From Anisakis pegreffii (taxonomy: Eukaryota > Nematoda > Chromadorea > Rhabditida > Anisakidae), in assembly GCA_035041965.1 (NCBI GenBank), contig JAPYMA010002490.1, positions 62,001 to 126,000 on the forward strand: a stretch of DNA of 64,000 bases, in the 5' to 3' direction. Positions 14,553-27,000 of this stretch are shown here, in pieces. How positions within the stretch are numbered: the stretch's first letter is position 1; the number at the start of each line of letters is the position of its first letter. The notes beneath the pieces were generated by a model, which searched no databases, was not told the origin of the DNA, and saw only the letters and a program-made list of their open reading frames with translations. The position numbers were made by a program, and so were the translations under genes.

Positions 14553-16751
14553 CACACTATAACATCATTCGATTAATTTTTTCACTGAAGTTCCAATAAA
14601 ACGATGTCGTAAGAATGTTCTGTGTTAACGAAACATCAAATATCCGTCAAATAAACATTGTGATCTCACGGCTAAAAAACGCCAATACGCGAATATCACA
14701 TCAAATACGCCTGTTTCATACGAAATTAATGCACTTCATTACCTCAAAATATTATTGAATTTAATTACATAGTAAAGGTTCATATTATTTTTGATGGTAT
14801 TGCATATGACTACGAATGAAATATATTTCTGATGCTCGCCCATCCCAGACATTTCTCTCGTATTTAGGTCCTAATGCTAAAATTGCAATAAACACTCCTT
14901 CATAAAAGCAAATTGCTTGAATTTTGCTTGACAATTAGCAATATGGTTCTTACTTTTTTGTTCAACTGACCCGAAACGCATGTAAATTAATGATCATAAG
15001 CGCAAAAGGTGGATCCTCAACTGCAAACATTGAATTTAGTGACGGTTACTGAACGAAATTGGTGATGAGCAGAGCGCAATACCGCGGTGCATTACGTTTA
15101 AGCATAGACTTAGGCTGCGACTTAGTATGGGTCTAATGTTTCTGCAAAACATAAGAATGGTTCTCCAATATAAATCTCGACTCCTAAGCGCAAATCTGAT
15201 GCAGCAGCACGATATGCCGCTCGGATTATCGTCACTTGTTGGATGTTTGTGTTCGAAGCGATCGGGTTTATTCATGTGAATAATAGGCGTAACTATGTGA
15301 ACGTTGGCCAAAATTGAGACGTTTTCAAAGAAAACAAGTAATGAGAGTGAAGATATGAAGGATGGATGAGGTCTTCATGCCAGCGACATTCTGAAAGTAG
15401 GCGGACGTAAGCTTGCAGAAATCAGCGTTGATTCAATTGACTAGTTGGAGTGAATGGTGAATTTAAACGAATCCGAGCTGTTTCTTGTAAATTCGATAAA
15501 CAACTCTGTCCTAAACGAGAGCACATCGTCAGAAACGAAATGTGAATTTTGACGGATGAATGTGTGTGAGAGGAACACACAATGTGGAGGTGCACATGCA
15601 GATGCTTCAAATCGCCTTGATTGCTAGCATAATACACTTCAGAAATTGATAGTGAATAAGAAGAAAAGTTTAATCTGATGTATTGAAAATTTTAGAAGTT
15701 CCCAAACCTTTTCTGAGAAAATAAAGCATAAATGAATTTTTTGAAAATACGCTTCAACCAAGCTGAATGTTAAAGTCTTGCGTTAAGAGTTGAATGTAAA
15801 GGAGGGATTGAAAATTTGTTTTCGACTCATCGATGGAACGAAGTAATCTGCCAAAGGAATTCATACGAGCCAATACTCTTGAACCACTTCTCAATGCCAA
15901 TGCCTTGGGGAAACAATAGAACTCATGAGCAAAGAATTACCCAAGACTCAAACGTCTGATTCTTAACGATTCTTAACGATAATAAATAATTGATGACTAC
16001 TTGTCCTATCAGTCTCCTGCAACTGAGATGCCAACAATATCTTCAACGCTGCATAAAGAATAAATGTTGAATAGTCGAAGTCACGGAGTGCAGAAAAGTT
16101 ATGTCGTCATAGTAAAATAATTTGAGTGGAAAGAACTAAAGTAAATGTTTCATACGATCGTCATTTGATTGTCATCATCGATAAACTCAAATAGGTTTCC
16201 TGTCCTAACAAACCAGTGGCCAATGAAAAATTATCGTTCATTTCTAAGAGCGATTTGGTTTCGTTTCATTTCACTTGATTGAAATGATGCAAAAAACATC
16301 TTCGATTGCGTTCGAATACGAAAAGACAATCGAATATCAGCAAGGCTCAAAAAAGGCCAATGCAAGAAAACAGCCTAGTTACTGAAGTGTGCAATCGAGT
16401 TGGCGCATGAGCCATATTTTTTCGACTGCACGAACATGAACATAAATGTTGATGTGCATGTTTGGTGAGCATAACGCTCCCATATTGTTGTCGTTTGAAG
16501 GAGACCAAAATAATGCCATCCATATCCGAACATGCATAAACATGTTCCTCAAATTGCTAACACGTCACTTTTCTGACGTCCAGCCGTAAATCAAGAATAA
16601 TAAAATGATTGGCTGATTTATATGTTCCTTCAAATTCCAATACTGAGGAATAATATCCTCTTCGAATAAATCCGCAAACTGGCATGGGAATAATCCAAAA
16701 AACGTCAAGCAGGAAGTATTGAGTTCCTCCAAAACTATTGCACGCTGTTTT
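14553..16751. other. Intergenic, no confident gene
   Basis: Minus-strand frames at 15036-15311 look mildly protein-like in two overlapping frames, which argues for chance. A short direct repeat of GATTCTTAAC occurs near 15960-15980. No recognisable gene. Confidence 0.4.
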
Positions 16752-16970
16752 TTAATCCTGAAAGTCTTCTACTTGGGAATAGATCATTCTTCGCAGAATC
16801 ATACTGAGCGGCAATCGTTGATATATCAGCTCTTCAACGTTCGTTTTCTTATTGAACACCCAAATTGATCGCAAAGAGATTTTTCGCCCAACACTTTCAT
16901 GTAATGTGATTTGTTTAGGTGGGACAATTAATATCATTGAATCCACATCGATTGACAAGGTAGTAAATAC
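16752..16970 (-). CDS. Possible terminal exon of an unknown gene
   Basis: A 72-codon frame begins exactly at a good nematode acceptor (GTTAACTTCAG on the minus strand) and runs to a stop. It contains VPPKQITLHE and a basic stretch (LRRMIYSQ) and ends VEDFQD. No upstream exon could be joined and no family is recognised. It may be chance. Confidence 0.25.
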   Translation of the reverse strand, partial: VFTTLSIDVDSMILIVPPKQITLHESVGRKISLRSIWVFNKKTNVEELIYQRLPLSMILRRMIYSQVEDFQD

Positions 16971-17141
16971 CTGAAGTTAACTTCAGATGTTTGCTAACTT
17001 GTTATTTTATTCCATGGTTTCAGTCTATTTATTTTTTCTGCTCCATATACTGATATATCTTTTCCCCAACTCATTCCTCGGCTGCCACGCACAATATCAG
17101 TATTTTCATCACTATCAATATTTATTGTTATTATTATTATA

Positions 17142-17199
17142 ATGTCCAACAAGCAGCACTACATCAATACTGTGCATCCGCAGTTCGCAACATCTGAAG
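17142..17199 (+). CDS. Candidate first exon (ATG to GTAACT donor)
   Basis: ATG followed by 19 codons (starting MSNKQHYINT) and a donor after GAA G. Codon use is balanced and GC is higher than in the flanks. The exon ends in phase 1, which fits a possible exon at 19265-19324 and then the exon at 19466. A protein-like stretch at 17293-17405 follows but is broken by an in-frame TAA, so I do not join it. This could be the 5' end of the next entry. Confidence 0.3.
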
Positions 17200-18898
17200 G
17201 TAACTTCTCATTTCTTTTGGCTCAAATCAAGCATTTTTATCGTTGAATTTGGTGAATTCCATCTATGTATCTACATCCTTTGAGATCATTAGCGCAACAT
17301 TCCATGAAGCGGATACTCCAGAAAGGATTTCTCGTCAGAAATTTGACCTAATCATTGGATAAATTGCTCTCAAACGAAGGCAATAAGGCAATCTTTGAGA
17401 AAATGGTAAGTTCACATTCGAAGTTGACTACTGTCATTAGTGCACATTTTGCTTTGACTCAGTGACGAGTTAACTTAGGACATATATTATTCATTGTGCA
17501 AGATCATCTGAGCAATACAATGAGAACAAAAACTCGTTCGACTACTTCAAAATATGCCTCATTGTCAGATTTTGAATGGAACGAACGTTCACAACAACTT
17601 TCATTCGCTTATCTGTCATGATCGCACTCTAGTAACTTCTCCTGTTACCAGCAAACAACTGAACGTCAAATGTTCATTCACAGAAATGCTATCATCAGAT
17701 CTTATCTAAAGCACCATCAAACTGTCACTTAAGCACCAACTATAAGTCAACCTTCGCTCAAACAACCTGTCAACAATCACACTTTCAAGCCATCCAAAAT
17801 CGAAAACATTCACAATTATATGTTCACATATAGTCATTAAAAAACTTTTTTTTTGCTTCCATCGAAACGACTGCTGCTTTTGCAAGCCACTCTGAGCGAA
17901 GTTTTATCCATTCATAATATCTGACTGGTCGCAAAAAAAACCATTTAGTAATCCGGATTTTTAGATTCGTCAACATAATAACAAGCCTTATCAAGCCTTA
18001 TCTCTCCATCTTTCTTCAACGAAATATTTCAAATTCTCAAATGAATGGGATAGAAATTATGTTCAGGAGAAAACGCTTTCGAGAATTTTGATCCCATTAT
18101 CATTATAATTATTGTATCTATCACTTGTATCATTTACACGCTCTCATTATCACTTGGATGGCAGTCATGACTTTGAAATGACTCTCCTTTTGAGGTGCCC
18201 ACAAATGGTGTGATTCTTCACACCTCAAAAGGCACGCTTTGCACATCTCAATAAGCTTTTCAGTTTCAAATGGCCTTGTTGTTGACATTTCTACTCGGCC
18301 AATAATAAAATGAGATGTTGTTGAATAGAATCATATTTGATGAAAACAAATAACAAGCGCTCTTATCGTTAAATATGAAAAAAAGTCATTCAGTCCCCAA
18401 ATTTTCCTCACAATCAGCCTCCAACAATTGCTTTTGTATGATTAAAAATAAATATTATTCGATGATAACACATTCGGTCATCACATAAAGATTTGCTCTC
18501 GACTCAATTTATGTTCATTTTTCCACTGTATTTTAGGAATCAGATGCATACTAATGCACGGAATGATCAGAAATTTCCAGCCAACTGACGGTATCACTGT
18601 GAACTCGAGCAGGTCTTTACAATTCCAACTGAGCTGTTCATAGAAACGATCACTTAGAATAGAAATGATCATGAACGCACAACAAAAGTCACCACATCCT
18701 TGTGATGCATCATAATTACGAACTAATTACAATTTTCGCAATTTATGATAGTAAGCGTCCGATTGCACTATGTAACATTAAAAGAGTTTTACAAGGTATT
18801 TGTTCAGCTTCTTTCAGACAATTTTGTTATCTCCAATTTGAATTCATTAAGATTTCCTCGGTTGTGATAATCATGAAAAGGTGAAGATTGAGTTTAAG

Positions 18899-19057
18899 AT
18901 GAGATTTAATCAGCGATCGCAAAATCAATATAATTCCCTATCAAGCAGCAAATCAGTTTCTGAAACCATCCAAAAGACTAACTTCTTCGGTTTGCCATTC
19001 GCCGTGGTCGAATTGTTCGTTGCCTTTACACTTCGACTCATGGCATTGGCCTTCGAG
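18899..19057 (+). CDS. Candidate first exon encoding a membrane anchor
   Basis: An ATG-initiated frame of 53 codons starts MRFNQRSQNQ, passes through a Ser-rich stretch and ends in a hydrophobic segment (FFGLPFAVVELFVAF) of membrane-anchor type. It stops at TGA, or splices at GA|GTGATC to an exon starting 19265. The hydrophobic segment resembles the anchor of the gene starting at 22468 (AVVELF versus AVAELF), suggesting a duplicated first exon or paralogous genes. Topology would be type II: short basic cytoplasmic N-terminus, then the membrane span. Confidence 0.35.
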
Positions 19058-19465
19058 TGATCGTTTTCGTCACAACCTTCCATTTTGAACGCTGCTCTGA
19101 CGATTCAACACAGAGTTGTTTGTATACAATCGAAGACGTTCGACAGCTGCATTCGATTGTTTTGTTCGTATTATAGTTTGCTCATTGTACTCCGTTCTTA
19201 TCAGGTGGTATTTTCTGAAACTGATTTCAATTACATGCGGTGATGTTTTGTTTGTTTTTTTCAGAAGAACTGATAAATCTTGTCATACGAACAACGAATG
19301 ATCATGCATTAAGAACACTGAATAGTGAACTATACACAGAAACTTTTGCATAACAAAAACACCGGCGAAATGTCAACAGCAGATTGGAATCAAGATTGTA
19401 ATGCAGTGAACTGGGAAAGGCGAAGAATTTCCTGAATTGTAAAAAAAATGCAGAATGTGATTCAG

Positions 19466-21829
19466 TTGGAGAATGTGCAATGAGAATGAAGCGGTTGATA
19501 CGAAACACTCAACGAATGAACGCCTACATGAATAATGTATTTCAAGAGATATTGGAATTTGCTCTTCAGAATAATTTTTGGCACATTCAGAAGGAAGCGA
19601 TACGTCGTGATTGGCTTCAAACCACCGATGAAATCGATTCAGTTCAAAAGGACAGATTATTCATTTGTGATGGTTTGTGAGACCATAAGTTCACAGACAA
19701 AACTAATCGTGGAAATTAGTCTCATGGAATTTCTTTGAATGCCAATCATACCATACCGATGATACAATGCAAATAAACAGTCTCCGTTGGCTGATGATTA
19801 ATGTGCAACGGCAAAATATCAGTGCAGACTCGGACTAATGTAGTAGCATAAATTCGTGTTGTGACAAGTGGTGTTTTGATGTTGATTGTTTCATCGAATC
19901 AACACCACTGTAATCAGCCGGATTAATAATCATGTATATTGCAACCGCCTCTTTTGATGCATTCAATTATCAGATTTCAAACACTTTGATATAATGATCA
20001 ATTATAATCGTATGATTGCTGAATGCAGTTCAATGAGTGTATCGTAATTGGTGTGGCTATACGGCCATTTTGTCAATAAACAAGTTCTCCAGTTCGAAAC
20101 CAGACTGGAGGCGATTACAAATTGTAACAGAATTACCAAATGAAATGGCACTAATTCCGTTGGATACGTGTTAAGCATAAATGAGCACTGACGAAACTCG
20201 ATCGTTTCTCGTGATCGCCTGAGATCAATCATTGTGATCGCTTCTCGCCTTACTAGGAAAGTGCTTGATTGAATACCGTCTCAGCGGAAGCTAAGCCATA
20301 TCGAAGAACCCTTCAGTGATACTCAGTTTTTCGCATTTTTAATGAAAAACAAAGATTCAAAGTTATGTTCAGAAGGACCGACTTGATCTTATCTTGAGAA
20401 GACGGTTCGAAATGACTTGAGATGGACATGGCAGATGATAGAAACGTTAAGTTATGCATTAATAGCAAAAAAGATAACACACACAAGCTCACCGTCTTCT
20501 CAGCTTTGCCCGGAAACATATCATCGCTTATACACCTTTCGATCGAGCAGAATCTCTTCTTTCTAATGATGAAATACTGCCTTAAAAATTTTCACTTTGC
20601 GAGGAGATACATTAGTTTTTCTGATGCTATTCGGGTAAAGATATGTGTATTTGGAGGTAAATTCAAGAAAGGAACACTACAATGAATTGGAAAGCAAAAA
20701 ATATCACGAGATAACGAAACATTGCAGAGATACAACACTATTTTATATCTTCTCTTCTGCATGCAATTAATATATACATCAAATGAAATAACACACGTAT
20801 TCATCGGGATTCCCTTGAGGAGGATTCCCTTGTGATTCTCTTGAGGAGGAATGAGGTGAACGCCAGCCAAACAACAATTTTCTCTGTAATGCGCTGTCAA
20901 TTTTTCTGAAAGTTAGAATATTTGAAATATTCCATCATTCCTAGAATGCGACCAAGGAAATAATGAAAGTCGAGCTGCACTTGTGACTTTCACTTCCCAA
21001 AGATTCGTTTTTGTTCCTTACAGAAATGCGTTACTCGCATGTATCGAGCTGATGAATAACGATTCTGAATCATTTTCTTAGACACCATCAACTCATCGAG
21101 CGAATCGGCTGCACAAGCTTGTATTGGATCGTTTCTTCAGATCATTTGAACAGAAATTTCAGGAACTCCAAGCCTACTCACATTTCTGAACTCAGTATTT
21201 GCATAACATAAAATATTACATTGGAAATTTTATTACACATGACAATTGCTCGGTGTGATTTCGCATACTTTCATTTCATCATACTTATGATTAATTTTCA
21301 AATGGCAAATTTTGCAAAATTTAACTTTAATTTCAAACTGGCAACTGCATGCATGCGGAAAAAGGAGAGTGTTATGATAATCCGTGAATGCTGCACACAG
21401 AATTATGAAGGTTTTTGCATAGCAAACGATGGGTAATTTGCAAAATCATCTTTAATGTCAGGATATCGCTAAGAACGGATGTTTTCTCGTCACAACAAGT
21501 TTTATCGGCAGCTTGATACGGTCGGTCGAAGATGACGAGGACTCACGTACGTTTTCGCTGCTTCATCTCCTTCTTATGGTTAGATCATCCAAATTCAACA
21601 CGAAGACGTCGATCTTATATGTTGAGATAGCAATCATTTCACTGGAGCTGAATGTTTTCAGTTTCGACATCATAACAGAGTGAATTAGTTGTTGTGATCA
21701 CATACGATGTTTCTTACGAATCTTTCACATGAACACGTGATTAGATACACGACAAATCATAGCATCCTGGCTAAGTCAGTGATATTCATTGATACGCCGC
21801 CATTCGCTTCCCAGCAGAACACTTACTAG
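19466..21829 (+). CDS. Candidate multi-exon gene of unknown function (5' end uncertain)
   Basis: Four phase-consistent exons: 19466-19672, 21163-21194, 21462-21546 and 21780-21829 (TAG). The acceptors are TTCAG, TTTCAG, GTCAG and GTCAG; the donors are GTTTGT, GTATTT and GTACGT. The first exon is rich in Arg, Gln, Glu and aromatics (MRMKRLIRNT, then a helical stretch) and looks like a folded or coiled domain. The 21462 exon starts DIAKNGCFLV and ends in an acidic patch (EDDEDS); the tail reads LIFIDTPPF. Upstream exons may include 17142-17199 and 19265-19324, or the anchor exon at 18899. I do not recognise the product. The assembly is inference from splice signals and phase. Confidence 0.33.
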
Positions 21830-22467
21830 AGAAAATTTTGCTGGAAACCAACTGATGCATCGATATCTTTGTTGTGGTTTCATTTGAAAATGCGCCTTGT
21901 GAAGGAAACAACAGGAAATAGCAAATTTTGCATGCTTTAGAGCTATCGTTCAGTAATTGCTCTCCGGCAAAGAGATGAACCCGGCTAAGCCGTCTTGAAA
22001 TGAATCGACATGTTGAATCGGGAAATGCATTTTTTTTTTCGTCACTTTATGAAGTGCTGCTATGAGCAAATAAAACGAAAACGTTGTCTTTCAAATGAAA
22101 CTAATCCAAATGAATATTCCTGCCCTTACTACCCCCTTCTCATTTCACAGTTTATGAAATTAGGATCGTCTTTGAAGAAGTCCTCTTGCTTATTATCAAA
22201 GAAGTTAAAGAAATCTCATCGTGTTCGCATTCGTTTTCAGCTTCAAAATGTTTTCAAACGCATATTTTATGGTTCAAAAATTTAAGTGCTGCACTGATAA
22301 AATGAAAGCACTGAATGAAATAGTTCTGACCACTTTTAGTTTCATTTAAGTTAAATGTTCGCTCTGAATCGAAGTTTTTTTTTTGTTCAAAAGTAATAAT
22401 TGCTTCAAACTTTTGCTGTGTCTCGTTGTAGAGTCTCTCTCATACACGCAGTCGCACGGAGCGTGTG

Positions 22468-24954
22468 ATGAGGTTCATGCTCCGCCGAAAGCCGTGTGTC
22501 GTTCTAGCAGTTGCCGAGTTGTTCGCTATTATCTCGTTTCTGGTCATGGTGTTGGCATTAATTCACATGATGAACCTAACACAGGTCTTTGAACTGCCAT
22601 TTTAATTCCTCGTAAAATCATTGCACACTAATTGAAGATTCCCAATGTGGAGAGAATGTGTCAGGAGATTAGATGAATAAACCCGGGAATTTCATGTTTC
22701 TTTCGCTGAGAACTTGTTCTAATGCAAATGAAAACTTTTCGTCTCCCAGTAGTAACCATCTTGAGAGGGAATCGATCAGCGCAGCCAGCTGCGTACCAGC
22801 GAGAGGCATTTACTGATGTTCAAGTGTACGATATTAGGCGAATCGATGGCCATATCGCTCTGTAAGAATCGCTTACGTGAGAACAAACATTGACGACGCT
22901 TCGCTATTTCATGCACTCATACTAAGGTGTCTTTCCACTCATACTAAGATGTGGACAGATTTCCGGCAGCAAATGAAAAATAAAATGAAAAAAAAACAGC
23001 AGATAAAAAGAGAAAAAACAGCAGTTGAAAAAAGTTAATGATTCAGTGATTAAAAAGTTAATTCAACGACGGAATCGTGAATGAACTCGCCAATATTATC
23101 GAACCTATAGAAGTCAGTCAAACTGAAACCTAAACATAATCACATACTTCAGTGAAAATGCGAGAACGTCAATAAAAATAGGAATATTGCGTGAATCTTC
23201 TTCGTATATTGGAAAGTTATGAGTAGAGTAGACTCTTATGTATTATAGAAGAGGGAAGTTCTCCATGAAGGCAATTCGTAACTGAAACAATGGAAATGTC
23301 ATAAATCGCTAACTCAGTACATTCAGAGAAGTCGCCATCCAAAAATGCGATTGATCGTGGTGTTATCATCAACGAAATAATGACTAGTGTCATATTGTAT
23401 TGCAGGAACGAGGAAGATTAATCAGAAAGGCTTTAGAACTGAAAAAATTTCGATCTAAATTTATTAATTTATGGTTTTGTAAGTACGGACTACCGCCGAA
23501 AAATTACGACGACTTTGTTGAAGTTTGTTTATTAGTTACCAGTCTTTTCGTTTCTAAACTTTCTTTCATCAAAGAAAACAATGAGATAGTTAGTTGATCA
23601 GTTATTTTGAATTAATGCTGTGTGCGACATTCAGCAACATATTCTGCATCAATTCTTTCTGTCCTTCAAGTCTGAATTTGATTTTGACATCCTTAATACG
23701 TCTTTGGTAGAAGTTCCGTCATAGTGAAACACATTCATTGGGAGGAATATGCGGAATGTGATTCACAGAACTGAATAGCTGATCGAAACCGATCAACATT
23801 GGATATTTAACCAAGTGGATTTCGATATTACTTAAAATGAATCATTTTTGAACAACTGAAAGTGTTCAGGAAACGTTTCATTTACTTTTTTAAGAGCGTC
23901 ACATAAAAACACCACCAAGCCCATTGTCAATAAAATTTTTGCTTGAGATTAGACCATAACGATCAAGATTTCCTATTATTTTCTCTATTGTGTTATAATT
24001 TATTGTTCGAATTTGCGATTTTCGGCATCACTTCGAGCGAACAAATGCTTACAGACCACATGCGAGGCAACTGTTGGAGAAGATGCGGTCATTGTTGGCA
24101 TACAAAAAGCACTCGACCCTAGCAAATGCGCAGATATAGTGTATGAGGTTCGTTTGAAGCAAGTGATCAGTCAGCGAGTAGAAAGGAAACAATTCACGAA
24201 ATTCATTCGAAAATTTTTTATCGCCTGATTTTAACAGATGCAAGTTTTGCCCACTTCGAGAAATGGCATTCTGTTGTTCGATTCATAAATGCATTCTGCA
24301 TCAATTCTGCTGTTTCGTTGAAAAATGCTTCATTTGCATGAACTGATTGGAAGGTGAATGAATGCAGCTCAAAGCTGTTGTTGTCTTTTAAGTTTGACGC
24401 ATCCAATATCATTTGCATGTTGTATGCTGTGTACTGCTCGTCAACTTGAGATGCTTGATGAAACGAGTGTGATAGTGATTGTGATTGATGCAAGGCAAAC
24501 ACATACAAGAGTTCATTCCAGATACACTGTCACGACCACGTTGAACAGCAGCGTCTAGAACGCGAAAAGAAACTCATTCGAACCGACCCGAAAAGTTGTG
24601 CTGGCCTATTCAATGCACCGATGCCCTACGAACTGGTCTCATCGGAGCAAAAGATTTTCGTAATTTTATCTCCATTTCTGTGCTTGCTTTCTACATTTGT
24701 CATGATATGAATACGAACAGATCCCAACTGAGCACATAAATTTCGCAGTTTTGTGCAAAATCAATCGCTTTTAAAAAAGTGCGCGCTTCAAGAACGAACA
24801 TGCCCTGCTTCTTTTATTTCTGTAGTTTTCTATGGGTTCTTCGCAAATGACAATGTGAGGCTTCTGAATTTTTCAATCACTGGACTGATTTCTGCAGCAC
24901 ATTGCATCCTTCAGCAGAAAGAACGCTCTGAAAATTGAGGCACTCAATTACTGA
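22468..24954 (+). CDS. Candidate type II membrane protein, family unknown
   Basis: Exons 22468-22584, 23406-23522, 24055-24147, 24522-24659 and 24898-24954 (TGA) are all phase 0 to phase 0 and give 173 residues. The N-terminus is basic (MRFMLRRK), followed by a single hydrophobic anchor of about 25 residues. A lysine/arginine-rich stem comes next, then LWFCKYGLPPKNYDDFVE. The luminal part has cysteines and segments GEDAVIVGIQ, ALDPSKCADI and CAGLFNAPMP. The layout (short cytoplasmic tail, anchor, stem, luminal part) is that of Golgi or cell-surface type II proteins, but it is too short for most glycosyltransferases and I recognise no catalytic motif. TTGTAG at 22427-22432, just upstream, could be a trans-splice acceptor. 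Some donors (GTCTTT, GTTCGT) are weak. The last exon is the least certain. Confidence 0.45.
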
Positions 24955-24975
24955 GAAAAGAAGAGCTATGCAAAT

Positions 24976-25167
24976 ATGGTAGATGATGACCAAATTAGCA
25001 TCGAAACTAATGCAATACAACGTTTTGTTCAAGAATATGTCACGAATTGCATTGAAGGCACCACTCGTGACGAATAAGCAGTTGAAAAAATTCCAAAATC
25101 AGCTGTTGTTCTCTATGGAGTTGGTCGTAAAATGTCCGAGATGCAGAGTGATGACCAAATATTACAG
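24976..25167 (+). pseudogene. Protein-like stretch with in-frame TAA, possible histone-fold remnant
   Basis: From ATG 24976 the frame encodes 33 residues (MVDDDQISIE, then RFVQEYVTNC), meets TAA at 25075-25077, and continues in the same frame for 30 protein-like residues (AVEKIPKSAV onward) to a GTCTGT donor. The pattern (short acidic start, helix with FVQEYV, then VEKIPKS) recalls the histone fold of CENP-X/MHF2-type proteins, where a similar LEK-P motif follows. The likeness is weak and could be chance. If real, the stop and a shortened middle suggest a decayed copy, or a short intron I cannot place. Confidence 0.2.
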
Positions 25168-25458
25168 GTCTGTGCTGATCTACATATTAATTATCGTATA
25201 GGGATGGTGATTTTGATTTGTTAGCAATTTGACCAAATCAACTGTTTAACATTCCGAAATTCAGTTGAAAATTACGTCTGTTTCAACGGCTCAAGGTTGT
25301 TCAAAATGTCTACAGATAAATGCACGTTCATTCACATGATGAAAAAGGCTTCAGCTGTTCGAGATCATATACTCTAGTGATTTGTTTTTTTCTAATGAAC
25401 ATTTCCACGATTAAAGGCGATTGAATTTCAAAATTCCATCAGAATATCATGAAAACTT

Positions 25459-26012
25459 TAGCTCGTCCGGTCCTAACAGGGTTTTCATTCGTTTTAACAG
25501 GGTTTTCATTCTTTTCCTTGCTGTTACAATCACTCTCATAGCTTTTATCACCAGAAGTGTTCTCTTTTGATAATTTCTCATTCATTTCACTCAACAGTTA
25601 AAGTCAAATTCTCATTCTATCAAATACACTCTATAATTCATCATTTGACTGTCGAACGTTGTTGGGCAATAATGTTCGATTGCTGTATTGTTGATGCCGA
25701 CTGTCAACACACGTCAACGCATCCAGTAAATAGTATATGCTACAGAATAAGAAATTGATTCGAACTGTGAAGTGAAACGAGACAAAGTGAATGAGAAAAA
25801 CTCATCAAGAAAATGGTATTCGCATGCAATAGCTATGAGAGTGAACACAACACGTCTGAAAAGAATGAGAATCCATCTGAATCAATATGAAGTGAGCGTG
25901 TGACAGACAATGGCTTTTCATGCAATCATAATCGATTGCAATAATGAGTAACACAATGGTCTCGGACAGTAGTCCTCATAGGAGTCAAATCACCCGTTTT
26001 GGGTAATTTCAG
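25459..26012 (-). mobile_element. Fragment of the hAT-like element, inverted relative to the 32.5 kb copy
   Basis: About 510 bases match, in reverse complement, the interior of the element at 32523-33361, including GTTACAATCACTCTCATAGC, GTCGAACGTTGTTG and TAATCGATTGCA. The left part carries a short internal duplication of AACAGGGTTTTCATTC. Only one TIR-like segment (CCCGTTTTGGGTAATTTC) is seen on the right, beside the G12 run, so this copy looks truncated or rearranged. Confidence 0.7.
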
Positions 26013-26018
26013 GATCTA

Positions 26019-26030
26019 GGGGGGGGGGGG
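26019..26030. repeat. G12 homopolymer
   Basis: Twelve consecutive G bases at the edge of the transposon fragment, unusual in this AT-rich sequence. The length may be wrong in the assembly. Confidence 0.8.
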
Positions 26031-26847
26031 TAAGATTGTGAGATTCATAAGGATGCAGTTGTAAGATTCAGTCTTGAAAATCTATGAGTGTGTGATCTGA
26101 AATGAAACTCTTTGACAGCATCATCCATTGATCGTGCTCATATCTTGTATTTTATTTGAATACAAGCTTGACATTGAACAAATTTGAAAAATAAAAATAT
26201 AAAGTGGCATTCAGTAATTTTCTGATCATTTCAATGTTCTATGTGTGTGAATCACTGCCGAATCATACAAGCAATGGATCCTTTTCAGCGATGCAAGGGA
26301 TAATGGTACAACGCAACATTGTCGTCGGCAACTAGAGACTATACGCAAAGGATGGCCGAATAATGCTGAGTATTGTGATGAAGAAGAAATTTCCGAAGTT
26401 AATCTTGAAAATGGCATTTATTGCTGATCAAATTGATCACTGCTCAGTTCATATTATATTGCCGATCGTCACCATTCTTTCGAGTCATTCAATTTGTAAA
26501 TCAAATCACTGAATCAGTTGGAATGCTTATCAATGCATCATGTTTTCTACATTCTCAGCTGAATCTCATTTTTCTGAATCATTTCAAACTGTATTCAACA
26601 TTCCACTGAAAATAATTGAATCGGAATCATTACATTATTTATCGCATTATTCAATGTAGAAATAAATGTGCGTTATTGATGAGTGGCACTTGTAACACTC
26701 GTACCAACTCAAAAGGCGACTGATTCGTTTCACTCTCTCAATCAGTTCGTTTCAGTGCGCATTTCCAAGAAAACTTGAGTTAATTTGAGGTTTATTTGAA
26801 GCACTATAAATTATTCATGAGCCCTATAAAACACTCTAAATCAGCGT

Positions 26848-27000
26848 ATGTTCATTACTCCACCGCAGAAAGTTGAATCTGTAAACGAATGGATTAATGG
26901 TTTGACGTAAGCGAAGCTTTTAATGCGATGAAGAATTCAGTGCAGTGATGCTTGGGAAAGGTTCTGAAGACACCATCGCAGAGAACATAGCTGGCATTTG
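26848..27000 (+). CDS. Candidate two-exon start of an unknown gene
   Basis: Exon 26848-26906 starts with ATG (MFITPPQKVE), encodes 19 residues and ends at a perfect GTAAGC donor in phase 2. The next in-phase acceptor (AAGAATTCAG) is only 34 bases on, and the frame then reads AVMLGKGSEDTIAENIAG before losing quality near 27000. Both pieces look coding, but a 34-base intron is short even for nematodes. No family is recognised and no 3' end was found. Confidence 0.28.

Noticed and set aside
15036..15311. 91-codon minus-strand frame
   Set aside because: Two overlapping frames both look mildly protein-like; no start, acceptor or family could be settled.
17293..17405. Protein-like stretch after the 17142 exon
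   Set aside because: Interrupted by an in-frame TAA with no acceptable intron around it, so not added to a gene model.
18186..18232. 12-bp inverted repeat CCTTTTGAGGTG...CACCTCAAAAGG
   Set aside because: A perfect but short stem with a 23-base loop, too little to claim a functional RNA.
20422..20900. Frames of 87 (+) and 102 (-) codons
   Set aside because: They overlap each other on opposite strands, and neither shows splice structure or family motifs.
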